Below are positions 51,297 to 59,272 of a DNA stretch of 64,000 nt, piece by piece (position 1 is the first letter of the stretch; every line of letters begins with the position of its first letter). The notes beneath the pieces are model-generated. The model was not told the DNA's origin. It saw only the letters and a list, made by a program, of their open reading frames with translations, and ran no database searches. Made by a program: the position numbers and the translations under genes. This DNA comes from Arthrobacter sp. 24S4-2 (GTDB lineage Bacteria; Actinomycetota; Actinomycetes; Actinomycetales; Micrococcaceae): positions 558,001 through 622,000 of the forward strand of contig NZ_CP040018.1 in assembly GCF_005280255.1 (NCBI RefSeq). Direction: 5' to 3'.

Positions 51297-52700
51297 ATGG
51301 CGCAGTCAATAGCAACCCATCCGGACCGGCTCCTCCCCGCGGAACCCGGCGTACGGGACATAGCCCGCTCGCTTTACAGCAGGGTGGAGGGTCTTCCGAT
51401 TCTCTCCCCGCACGGCCACGTGGATGCGGCGGTGATTGAGCAGAACCTGCCCTTCCCCGATCCTGCCGCACTGCTGGTCACACCGGACCACTACGTGACC
51501 CGCCTGATCCACGCAGGGGGTGTCCCGATGGACCAGTTGGGCCTCGGCGATTCAGCCGCAGGCTCGCGCCAGGTCTGGCGCAACTTCTGTGCCGCGTGGC
51601 CTGACTTCGAGGGCACGGCCTCAGGGTATTGGATCCGGCAGGAATTCGAGTATGTCTTTGGCCTGCACGGCGAACCGACCGAGGAGAATGCCGACAGGAT
51701 CTTCGATGCTATTTCGGCCAAGCTCGCCGAGCCGGGATTCCGGCCACGACAGCTGTTCAAGGAGTTCAACATCGAGGTGCTGGCCACCACGGACGATCCG
51801 CTGGACTCCCTCGACAGCCATGCCGCCCTGGCCGCGGACCCTGCCTTCGCCGGCCGCGTCCTGCCAACCTTCCGCCCGGACCAGTACCTGAACATCGCCC
51901 ATCCGGCGTGGCACCACAACGTGGAACGCCTCATCGCCGCCGCGGGTTCGGGTGCCTCCGGATATGCGGGCTACATCAGCGCTCTGGAATCACGACGGCG
52001 CCACTTCGTGGAAAATGGAGCCGTGTCCGCGGACCATGGCGTCCGCACTCCGGCCACGCTCAAACTGGACGACGCCGATGCGGAGCGGCTGTTCGAGCGC
52101 GCCCGGGCTGGCAAGGCCACTCCCGAGGACCGTGAGGCCTTCGAGGCCCACATGATGTACCAGATGGCCAGGATGTCCGTGGAGGACGGGCTGGTCATGA
52201 CCATCCACCCGGGCTCGTACCGTAACCACCACGCTCCCACGTTCCGGGCCTTTGGCGCGGACACGGGGCACGACATTCCGTTCGCGGTAAATTACACCGA
52301 GGCCATCCGGCCGCTGCTGCAGGACTTCGGCACCGCCAAGGACTTCCACCTGGTGCTGTTCACCCTGGACGAGACCGTGTTCTCGCGGGAACTGGCACCG
52401 CTGGCGGGTTTCTATCCGTCCGTGTACATCGGCGCCCCGTGGTGGTTCCTGGACGCGCCCGATGCCATGCTGCGCTTCCGGGCCGCGGTTACGGAGACGG
52501 CCGGGTTCTCAAGGTCCTCCGGGTTCATCGACGACACCCGCGCGTTCTGCTCCATTCCGGCGCGCCACGACACGTCCCGCCGGATCGAGGCATCCTTCCT
52601 GGCACGCCTCGTGGCCGAGCACCGGATCAGCGAGGACCGTGCGCACGAACTCATCGTGGACATCGTCGATTCCTCGCCGCGCAGGGTTTTCAAGCTGTGA
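51297..52700 (+). CDS. uxaC: Uronate isomerase
   Basis: 467 residues, usual length. Metal site SPHGHVDAA (HxH) near residue 38, RLIHAGGVPMDQLG, EFNIEVLATTDDPLDSLDSH, FRPDQYLNIAHPAWHHNVER and IHPGSYRNHHAPTFRAFGAD. It isomerises D-glucuronate to D-fructuronate (or D-galacturonate to tagaturonate) as the first step of the Ashwell pathway. Starts four bases after the previous stop. Its TGA overlaps the GTG start of the fructuronate reductase gene, an indication of translational coupling. Amidohydrolase superfamily. Confidence 0.93.
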   Translation: MAQSIATHPDRLLPAEPGVRDIARSLYSRVEGLPILSPHGHVDAAVIEQNLPFPDPAALLVTPDHYVTRLIHAGGVPMDQLGLGDSAAGSRQVWRNFCAAWPDFEGTASGYWIRQEFEYVFGLHGEPTEENADRIFDAISAKLAEPGFRPRQLFKEFNIEVLATTDDPLDSLDSHAALAADPAFAGRVLPTFRPDQYLNIAHPAWHHNVERLIAAAGSGASGYAGYISALESRRRHFVENGAVSADHGVRTPATLKLDDADAERLFERARAGKATPEDREAFEAHMMYQMARMSVEDGLVMTIHPGSYRNHHAPTFRAFGADTGHDIPFAVNYTEAIRPLLQDFGTAKDFHLVLFTLDETVFSRELAPLAGFYPSVYIGAPWWFLDAPDAMLRFRAAVTETAGFSRSSGFIDDTRAFCSIPARHDTSRRIEASFLARLVAEHRISEDRAHELIVDIVDSSPRRVFKL

Positions 52701-54130
52701 GCGCCAACAGCGTGCCCGTGCTGAACCGGACGCTCAGGCCGCTGCCCAAGGCGCCGGTGCGGATCGTCCATCTTGGCCTCGGGGCCTTCCACCGTTCACA
52801 CCAGGCCTGGTACACGCAGCATGCCGGTGACGGAAGGGAATGGGGGATTGCCGCGTTCACCGGCCGGCGGCCCGATGCGGCCGTGGCACTTACGGCGCAG
52901 GACGGTCTGTTCACGCTGATCGAGCGCACCGGTACCGGGGACAGTTTCGAAGTCATCGGAAGCGTTGTCGAAGCGGTGGACGGCGCCGACGTCGGCCGCC
53001 TCCGCGAACTGGTCTCCGCGCCGGCTACCGCCATCGTCACGCTGACCATCACGGAAGCCGCCTACGGGCTGGCCCCCAACGGCCGCTTCGACTCGGATTC
53101 GCCCCGCGTCGCCGGCGATCTCGCCGTACTGGCCGGTTCCGCCGGCACGGGCGGGACGCTGACGACGCCGCTGGGCCGGCTGGTGTCCGCCCTCGCCGCC
53201 CGCAGGGACGCCGCGGCCGGCCCGATCGCCGTCGTCAGTTGCGACAACCTCTCCGGCAACGGGGAGGTTGCCCGCCGCGCAGTCACCGGAATGGCAGAAG
53301 CCTGGGACGGGACGCTGGCAGCCTGGATCGGGGAGAACGTCAGCTTTGTCAGCACGTCCGTGGACCGGATCACGCCGCGGACCACGGACGCGGACATTGC
53401 CGAAGTGGAGGAGCGTTGCGGCTACCGGGACAGCTCGCCGGTTGTGGCAGAGCCGTTCCGGGACTGGGTGATCAGCGGGGACTTCCCGAAAGGCAGGCCC
53501 CGCTGGGAGGACGCCGGGGCCGTCGTGGTAAACGACATTGAACCCTATGAGAACCGCAAGCTGTGGCTCCTGAACGGCGCCCATTCGCTCCTGGCATACG
53601 CCGGCCAGGTCCGTGGGCACACTACGGTGGCCGAGGCACTTAAGGACCCTCTGTGCCGGGATTCCGTAGAGGCCTTCTGGGATGAAGCGGCGGCCCACTT
53701 GCACGGTGAAGAGCTCCATGTCCCCGAATACCGCCTCGCCCTGCTGGACCGGTTCGGCAACAGCCGCATCGCCCACCACCTCTCCCAGATTGCCGCGGAC
53801 GGCACCACCAAGCTCCGGATGAGGGCCCTGCCGGTCCTTACCGCCGAAAGATCCCAGGGCCGCTCCGGTGCCGGCAGCGCCCTGATGCTGGCGGCGTGGG
53901 TCGACTATGTGTCCGTACACAAGGAGCTTCAGGACCCATTGTCCGAAGCCATTGGCACGGCGAACCGGTCCCGGGGACTGGAAAGGGTTGCCGCCCTCCT
54001 CAGCCTGGTCAGCCCGCAACTGGGAAACGACGCCCGGATCGTGTCGGTGGTGGGGGGCCTGTGCGGCACCTTCACCGTCACCGACACCATCGCCACACCT
54101 CCCCGCCTGATTCCCGGAAGGAACAGCTGA
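52697..54130 (+). CDS. uxuB: Fructuronate reductase / mannitol dehydrogenase family
   Basis: 477 residues from the GTG at 52697 that overlaps the uronate isomerase stop; an open frame upstream is a shadow. It contains VRIVHLGLGAFHRSHQAWYT (NAD-binding, family signature), VSCDNLSGNGEVARRAVTGM, WVISGDFPKGRPRWEDAGAV and KLWLLNGAHSLLAYAGQVRG (active-site Lys/Asn/His region). It reduces D-fructuronate to D-mannonate with NADH. The next gene encodes mannonate dehydratase, so the three make the standard glucuronate isomerase route. Mannitol dehydrogenase is the alternative in this family, but the neighbours decide. Confidence 0.93.
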   Translation: MSANSVPVLNRTLRPLPKAPVRIVHLGLGAFHRSHQAWYTQHAGDGREWGIAAFTGRRPDAAVALTAQDGLFTLIERTGTGDSFEVIGSVVEAVDGADVGRLRELVSAPATAIVTLTITEAAYGLAPNGRFDSDSPRVAGDLAVLAGSAGTGGTLTTPLGRLVSALAARRDAAAGPIAVVSCDNLSGNGEVARRAVTGMAEAWDGTLAAWIGENVSFVSTSVDRITPRTTDADIAEVEERCGYRDSSPVVAEPFRDWVISGDFPKGRPRWEDAGAVVVNDIEPYENRKLWLLNGAHSLLAYAGQVRGHTTVAEALKDPLCRDSVEAFWDEAAAHLHGEELHVPEYRLALLDRFGNSRIAHHLSQIAADGTTKLRMRALPVLTAERSQGRSGAGSALMLAAWVDYVSVHKELQDPLSEAIGTANRSRGLERVAALLSLVSPQLGNDARIVSVVGGLCGTFTVTDTIATPPRLIPGRNS

Positions 54131-54135
54131 AGTTC

Positions 54136-55365
54136 ATGAAGATCGTTGCAGCAGAAGTATTTGTCACCAGCCCGTCCCGTAACTTCGTGACCCTCCGGAT
54201 CACCACGGAGGATGGTGTGACCGGTATCGGTGACGCCACCCTGAACGGCCGCGAGCTCGCCGTGGCTGCGTACCTGAAGGAACACGTTGCGCAGCTGCTG
54301 ATCGGCAAGGACCCGCACCGGATCGAGGACACCTGGCAGTTCCTGTACCGCAGCTCCTATTGGCGCCGCGGGCCGGTGACCATGGCGGCCATTGCCGCTG
54401 TGGACATGGCGCTGTGGGACATCAAGGGCAAGATGGCGGGCATGCCGGTCTACCAGCTGCTCGGCGGCGCGTCCCGCAACGGACTGCGCGCCTATGGCCA
54501 TGCCTCCGGTGCGGACATCCCGTCCCTGTTCGATTCGGTCCGTGAGCACCTGGAGCTCGGCTACAAGTCGGTCCGCATCCAGACCGCTGTCCCGGGCATC
54601 AAGGCCGTCTACGGCGTGGCCGCCCAGGCCCAGGCTTCGGGCGAACGCTACGACTACGAGCCCGCCGGGCGCGGTGCGTTCCCGGTGGAGGAAGACTGGG
54701 ACACCCGCGCGTACCTGCGCCACCTGCCCACCGTGTTCGAGGCCGTCCGGAACGAATTCGGTCCGGAACTGCCGCTTCTGCACGACGGCCACCACCGCAT
54801 GACGCCCATACAGGCCGCCAAGCTGGGCAAGGCACTGGAACCGTATGACCTGTTTTGGCTCGAGGACTGCACCCCGGCCGAGAACCAGGAGGCACTGCGC
54901 CTGGTCCGCCAGCACACCACCACCCCGCTGGCCATCGGTGAAATCTTCAACACCGTGTACGACTACCAGACCATCATCAAGGAACAGCTGATCGACTACG
55001 TCCGGGCAGCCTCCACGCACTTCGGCGGTATTTCCCCGCTGAAGAAGGTCATGGACTTCGCCGCGCAGTACCAGATCAAGTCCGGCTTCCACGGCCCCAC
55101 CGACATCTCGCCGGTCGGGTTCGCCGCGCAGCTGCACGTGGGCCTGGCCATCCACAACTACGGCATCCAGGAATACATGCAGCACTCGGACGCCACCAAC
55201 ACGGTGTTCGAGCAGTCCATGACGTTCGTGGACGGCTACCTGCACCCGGGCGACAAGCCCGGCATCGGCGTCGAATTCAACGAGGAAGCCGCCGCCACGT
55301 ACCCGTACCAGCAGGCCTACCTGCCCTACAACCGCCTCGTCGACGGAACCGTCCATGACTGGTGA
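54136..55365 (+). CDS. manD: D-mannonate dehydratase (enolase-superfamily ManD)
   Basis: 409 residues from the ATG at 54136. MKIVAAEVFVTSPSRNFVTL is the usual ManD start. Motifs: IAAVDMALWDIKGKMAGMPV, GYKSVRIQTAVPGIKAVYGV, PLLHDGHHRMTPIQAAKLGK, FWLEDCTPAENQEALRLVRQ, AIGEIFNTVYDYQTIIKEQL and SGFHGPTDISPVGFAAQLHV. It dehydrates D-mannonate to 2-keto-3-deoxygluconate. This is the enolase-type ManD (RspA-like) and not the UxuA type used by E. coli. The ribosome-binding site is weak. Its stop is inside the next gene by 11 bases. Confidence 0.92.
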   Translation: MKIVAAEVFVTSPSRNFVTLRITTEDGVTGIGDATLNGRELAVAAYLKEHVAQLLIGKDPHRIEDTWQFLYRSSYWRRGPVTMAAIAAVDMALWDIKGKMAGMPVYQLLGGASRNGLRAYGHASGADIPSLFDSVREHLELGYKSVRIQTAVPGIKAVYGVAAQAQASGERYDYEPAGRGAFPVEEDWDTRAYLRHLPTVFEAVRNEFGPELPLLHDGHHRMTPIQAAKLGKALEPYDLFWLEDCTPAENQEALRLVRQHTTTPLAIGEIFNTVYDYQTIIKEQLIDYVRAASTHFGGISPLKKVMDFAAQYQIKSGFHGPTDISPVGFAAQLHVGLAIHNYGIQEYMQHSDATNTVFEQSMTFVDGYLHPGDKPGIGVEFNEEAAATYPYQQAYLPYNRLVDGTVHDW

Positions 55366-57724
55366 GGCGCCGCTCGTCGAGCCGACTCCAATCCCCGCCG
55401 CAGCCCGTCCGCAGGTGATCGTCATGGGCGTCTCCGGCTGCGGCAAGACCACCATCGGTGACCTCGTGGCCCGCGAACTGGGCGTGCCGTTCCTCGACGG
55501 CGATTCGCTCCACCCGGTGGAGAACGTCGCAAAGATGGCAGCGGGCACACCCCTGACGGACGAGGACCGATGGCCCTGGCTCGCCACGGTGGGCGCCGAA
55601 CTCGCCAACGCCGGCCAGGGCGGACTGGTGCTCGCGTGCTCCGCCCTCCGCCGCAGCTACCGCGACGCCATCCGGGCGCAGGCACCTGACACCGTGTTCC
55701 TGCACCTGCACGGCAGCAAGGAAGTGCTGAGGGCCCGGACTGAAGGGCGTTCCGGCCACTTCATGCCCACCGCGTTGCTTGATTCGCAGCTCGCAACGCT
55801 GGAACCGCTCGGGGCCGACGAAGCCGGAATCGTGGTGGACATCGCCGCCCCGGTCAGCCAGGTGGTGGCCGACGCGCTGGCCGGCATTGCCGCCATCGCC
55901 GGAACCGTCGCCGGTGCCGCCGTCGCCGGTTCCAGGACTCCGGCGCCCAACGGCGCCGGTGCCCAGGGAACCCACCGGCGCCAGTTCGACGTCGACCTCC
56001 AGGCCGCGCCGTTCAACCTTGATGATGACGCCGTGGCGTGGGTGGACTCCACGATCGCCGGGATGAGCCTTGAGGAAAAGATCGGGCAGCTGTTCATCAA
56101 CCACAACAACGACTACTCCCCGGAGTATCTGGACGGTGTCCTGGACACCTACCACGTGGGTGGCATGCGCTACCGGCCGGGCCCCTCGGCCGCGGTGCAG
56201 GAGCACATCCGGTATGCGCAGTCCAGGACCCGCATCCCGCTCCTGGTGGCCTCCAATCCGGAAATGGGGGGAGCCGGAAGCTGTGACGACGGGACATTTG
56301 TGTCGACGCACCTGCAGGCCGGCTCGCACCCGGACAAGGACATCGCCCGGCAAATGGGGCAGGTCGCGGGGGTGGAAACCGCTGCGCTTGGCTGCAACTG
56401 GGCATTCGCGCCGATCGTGGACATCCACTACAACTGGCGGAACACGGTCATCTCCACCCGGGCCTTCGGCAACACGCCCGAAATCGTGGTGGAGCGCGCC
56501 AAGGAGTACTTCGACGGCATCAGCGAGTCACCCACCGTCTGTGCCATGAAGCACTTCCCCGGCGACGGCGTGGACGAACGCGACCAGCACGTGGTCACCT
56601 CCTACAACACCCTCGGCTACCCGGAATGGAACCGGAGCTACGGGCACGTGTACCGCGAGATGATCGGGCACGGCGTGCAGTCGATTATGGTCGGGCACAT
56701 CGGCGCGCCGGAACTCACGCGTCATTTCCGCCCGGGCACGGCGGACAAGGACATCCTGCCCGCCACGCTCTCCCCGGAACTGCTCCAGGACCTGCTTCGC
56801 GGCCAGCTGGGCTTCAACGGGCTGATCCTCACTGATGCCTCGCAGATGATTGGCCTCACCCAGGCCATGAAGCGAAGGGACCTGGTGCCGGCAACCATCG
56901 CGGCCGGCTGCGACATGTTCCTGTTCTTCCGCAACCCCTCGGAGGACTTCGGGTACATGCTGGACGGCTACAAGTCCGGAGTCATCACCGACCAGCGCCT
57001 GCATGACGCGCTGCGACGGATCCTGGCCCTCAAGGCGAGCCTGGGACTGCACCTGAAGCCTGCCGCTGAGCTTGTCCCGCCGGCGGAGGCACTCGCAGTG
57101 ATCGGCAGCGATGCGCACCGGGCCATCGCGGCCGGGATCGCGGACAAGACCGTCACACTGATCAAGGACACAGCCAACAACCTGCCCATCACCCCGGAGA
57201 CGCACAAACGCATCCGGCTGTACGGCATCTCCGGCGGCTCGGACTTCACCAGGGCTGATCCGCTGGCCTACCTGGACACCGTCAAGGCCGAGCTGGAGAA
57301 CGCCGGCTTCGAGGTGCACCTGTTCAAGACGGCGGACCAGCGCGAGGCGGCGGGGGAGACCGGCGTGAATTTCATGTCGATCATCTCCGAGGAAGCCACC
57401 GGCGACTACGCGGACAAGTATGACGCCGCGTTCGTGTTCGCCAATGTCAAGGGCTTCGCCCAGGAGGCCGCCATCCGGATCAAGTGGTCCTCGCCGATGG
57501 CCGCGGAGATCCCGTGGTACGTCACCGAGGTACCCACGGTGTTCGTCTCGCTCAACCAGCCCAACCACCTGATTGACGTGCCGATGGTGAAGACCGCCAT
57601 CAACGCCCACGCCGGGTCGCCAGAGGCCATTCGGGCGACCATCGCAAAGATCATGGGCAAGTCGGCCTTCCAGGGAACGTTCAACGAGAACGTCTTCTGC
57701 GATTCCTTCGACACCCGGCTCTGA
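55355..57724 (+). CDS. Gluconokinase fused to a family-3 glycoside hydrolase
   Basis: 789 residues in one uninterrupted frame. Residues 19-178 are a gluconokinase: P-loop GVSGCGKTT (25-33), FLDGDSLHPVENVAKMAAGT and CSALRRSYRD. An Ala-rich linker (about 175-207) follows. Residues about 210-789 are a GH3 enzyme of the NagZ-like group: MSLEEKIGQLFINHNNDYSP, GCNWAFAPIVDIHY, MKHFPGDGVDERDQH (398-412, His/Asp motif), the nucleophile candidate D494 in LILTDASQMIG and a C-terminal domain. No in-frame start lies at the natural GH3 beginning. It could phosphorylate gluconate-type acids and cleave glycosides. The two functions rarely occur in one chain, so a fusion by stop loss or indel should also be considered. 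It starts within the ManD gene. Confidence 0.85.
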   Translation: MTGEAPLVEPTPIPAAARPQVIVMGVSGCGKTTIGDLVARELGVPFLDGDSLHPVENVAKMAAGTPLTDEDRWPWLATVGAELANAGQGGLVLACSALRRSYRDAIRAQAPDTVFLHLHGSKEVLRARTEGRSGHFMPTALLDSQLATLEPLGADEAGIVVDIAAPVSQVVADALAGIAAIAGTVAGAAVAGSRTPAPNGAGAQGTHRRQFDVDLQAAPFNLDDDAVAWVDSTIAGMSLEEKIGQLFINHNNDYSPEYLDGVLDTYHVGGMRYRPGPSAAVQEHIRYAQSRTRIPLLVASNPEMGGAGSCDDGTFVSTHLQAGSHPDKDIARQMGQVAGVETAALGCNWAFAPIVDIHYNWRNTVISTRAFGNTPEIVVERAKEYFDGISESPTVCAMKHFPGDGVDERDQHVVTSYNTLGYPEWNRSYGHVYREMIGHGVQSIMVGHIGAPELTRHFRPGTADKDILPATLSPELLQDLLRGQLGFNGLILTDASQMIGLTQAMKRRDLVPATIAAGCDMFLFFRNPSEDFGYMLDGYKSGVITDQRLHDALRRILALKASLGLHLKPAAELVPPAEALAVIGSDAHRAIAAGIADKTVTLIKDTANNLPITPETHKRIRLYGISGGSDFTRADPLAYLDTVKAELENAGFEVHLFKTADQREAAGETGVNFMSIISEEATGDYADKYDAAFVFANVKGFAQEAAIRIKWSSPMAAEIPWYVTEVPTVFVSLNQPNHLIDVPMVKTAINAHAGSPEAIRATIAKIMGKSAFQGTFNENVFCDSFDTRL

Positions 57725-57745
57725 CGCGGTTGGGCGGCACGCCCC

Positions 57746-57779
57746 GGCCGCACGTGCAGCAAACGCGCGTGCGGCCTTT
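57746..57779 (+). terminator. Terminator ending the uronate isomerase operon
   Basis: GGCCGCACG (57746-57754) pairs with CGTGCGGCC (57768-57776), 9 bp perfect, followed by TTT. It stands 22 bp after the GH3-fusion stop codon and before the flavoprotein gene, so it closes the long operon. Confidence 0.65.
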
Positions 57780-57803
57780 GCGTGCGGGGCGTAGCGTGGG
57801 TGC

Positions 57804-59051
57804 ATGGAGCGAACGGGGTGCGCTGTTGTAGGCGGAGGGCCGGCGGGCATGATGCTGGGGTTGCTGCTGGCCCGGGCCGGGGTGGAGGTCACGGTCCTCG
57901 AAAAGCACGGCGACTTCCTGCGGGATTTCCGCGGCGACACCGTGCACGCTTCAACCATCCGGCTGATTGACGAACTCGGGCTCGGCGACGGATTCCGCAA
58001 GCTCCCGCAGAGCCGGCTGAACAACGTCGCCTTCCCCATCCCGGGCGTCGGCCTGGTCACGCTGGGCGATTTCGCTTCCTTGAAGCCCCCGTACAACTAC
58101 ATCGCCATGATGCCGCAGTGGGATTTCCTGAACTTCCTGGCCACCGAGGCCGCACGCGAACCCACGTTCACGCTCCTGATGGAGCATGAAGCCACGTCGT
58201 TGATGTACGACGGCGGGCGCGTCACCGGCGTGCGCTACCGGACCCGGGACGGTTCGGAAGGGGCGCTCCACGCGGACCTTGTGGTGGCCACGGACGGGCG
58301 CCATTCCGTGCTGCGCCGGGCCGCCGCCCTGCGGCCGAAGGACTACCCGGTTCCCTTCGACACCTGGTGGTTCAAGCTCCCGCGCCACGCCTCGGAAAAA
58401 GGCGCAGTGGCGGGCATCGTTCCGGCCTTCCGGAACCGCGAAGCCATGATCGCGCTGTTCCGCGACGACTACTACCAGATGGGGTACCTCGGCCCCAAGG
58501 GAGCGGACGCGCGGATCCGCTCCGAGGGAATTGAACGGTTCAGGGAGCGCGTTGCCGCCCTGCGCCCGGACCTGGCCGACCGCGTCGACTCGATCCGATC
58601 GATTGATGACCTTCACTGGCTGGACGTGCGGCTGGACCGGCTGCGGCGATGGTACGTGGACGGGCTGCTGTGCATAGGCGACGCCGCTCATGCCATGTCA
58701 CCGGCGGGCGGCGTGGGCATCAACCTGGCGATCCAGGACGCCGTGGCCGCAGCGGCCAGGCTGGCGCCGGCACTGCTCCGGGGGCAAGTGTCGAAAAAGG
58801 ACCTCGCAGCGGTGGAACGGCGGCGCCGGATGCCCACCGTTATTGTCCAGACCGTCCAGCGCGTCATGCACCGGGCGGTGTTCGTCCCGCTGTTCGCCGG
58901 AAGAAGGCCGGGTGCTCCGCCGGTCCTGCTGTTCTTTGTCCGGCACGCCCCGGTGGTGCGGCGGCTTATGCCGCGGCTCATCGCGTTCGGACCCCGGCCG
59001 GAGCACGCGCCGGCTTTTGCCCGCCGCGCTCAGCCGCGGGAGGCGACGTAA
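57804..59051 (+). CDS. FAD-dependent monooxygenase (PHBH-like)
   Basis: 415 residues. CAVVGGGPAGMMLGLLLARA (FAD dinucleotide-binding), the DG-type region ADLVVATDGRHSVLRRAAAL and LLCIGDAAHAMSPAGGVGIN, then LAIQDAVAAAARLAPALLRG show the UbiH/COQ6/PHBH family. No RHG loop or clear substrate residues can be matched. The last 60 residues are basic (RRRRMP, RRLMPRLIAFGPRPEHAP) and may approach the membrane. It could hydroxylate an aromatic or a terpenoid or be a geranylgeranyl-reductase-like protein. Downstream it overlaps the ACP gene end convergently by 22 bp. Confidence 0.85.
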   Translation: MERTGCAVVGGGPAGMMLGLLLARAGVEVTVLEKHGDFLRDFRGDTVHASTIRLIDELGLGDGFRKLPQSRLNNVAFPIPGVGLVTLGDFASLKPPYNYIAMMPQWDFLNFLATEAAREPTFTLLMEHEATSLMYDGGRVTGVRYRTRDGSEGALHADLVVATDGRHSVLRRAAALRPKDYPVPFDTWWFKLPRHASEKGAVAGIVPAFRNREAMIALFRDDYYQMGYLGPKGADARIRSEGIERFRERVAALRPDLADRVDSIRSIDDLHWLDVRLDRLRRWYVDGLLCIGDAAHAMSPAGGVGINLAIQDAVAAAARLAPALLRGQVSKKDLAAVERRRRMPTVIVQTVQRVMHRAVFVPLFAGRRPGAPPVLLFFVRHAPVVRRLMPRLIAFGPRPEHAPAFARRAQPREAT

Positions 59052-59272
59052 TCGATCAGGCCCTTCACGGTGGCCACCGCGGTGTAGTCGCGTTCAGGAA
59101 TGTCCACGCCGGTGGCCTCGTTGATGGTTTCTACGAGCCTGAGGAAATCCAGCGAATCAAGCTCAAGGTCCTGCCGCAGCCGGGAATCCTCGTCGAGGCC
59201 GTCAAAGTCAACGTCCGGCGCAACCTGGCTGATGGCCGTGTGCACGGCCTGCCGTGCGTCCTGCTCGTTCAT
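59030..59272 (-). CDS. Free-standing acyl carrier protein
   Basis: 80 residues. MNEQDARQAVHTAISQVAPD, with the phosphopantetheine site DLELDSLDFLRLVETINEAT (Ser 40 in DSL) and TAVATVKGLIDYVASRG. GAGGAG precedes the start. It overlaps the E2 stop by four bases and is the last gene of the cluster from 64000. A separate acyl carrier protein beside a 2-oxoacid dehydrogenase and an acyl-CoA synthetase is unusual. It is not next to any fatty-acid synthase gene. It might receive the acyl group made by the complex. Confidence 0.9.
   Translation of the reverse strand: MNEQDARQAVHTAISQVAPDVDFDGLDEDSRLRQDLELDSLDFLRLVETINEATGVDIPERDYTAVATVKGLIDYVASRG

Noticed and set aside
56528..58096. 522-codon open frame opposite the GH3 fusion
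   Set aside because: Shadow; crosses a terminator and the start of the flavoprotein gene.
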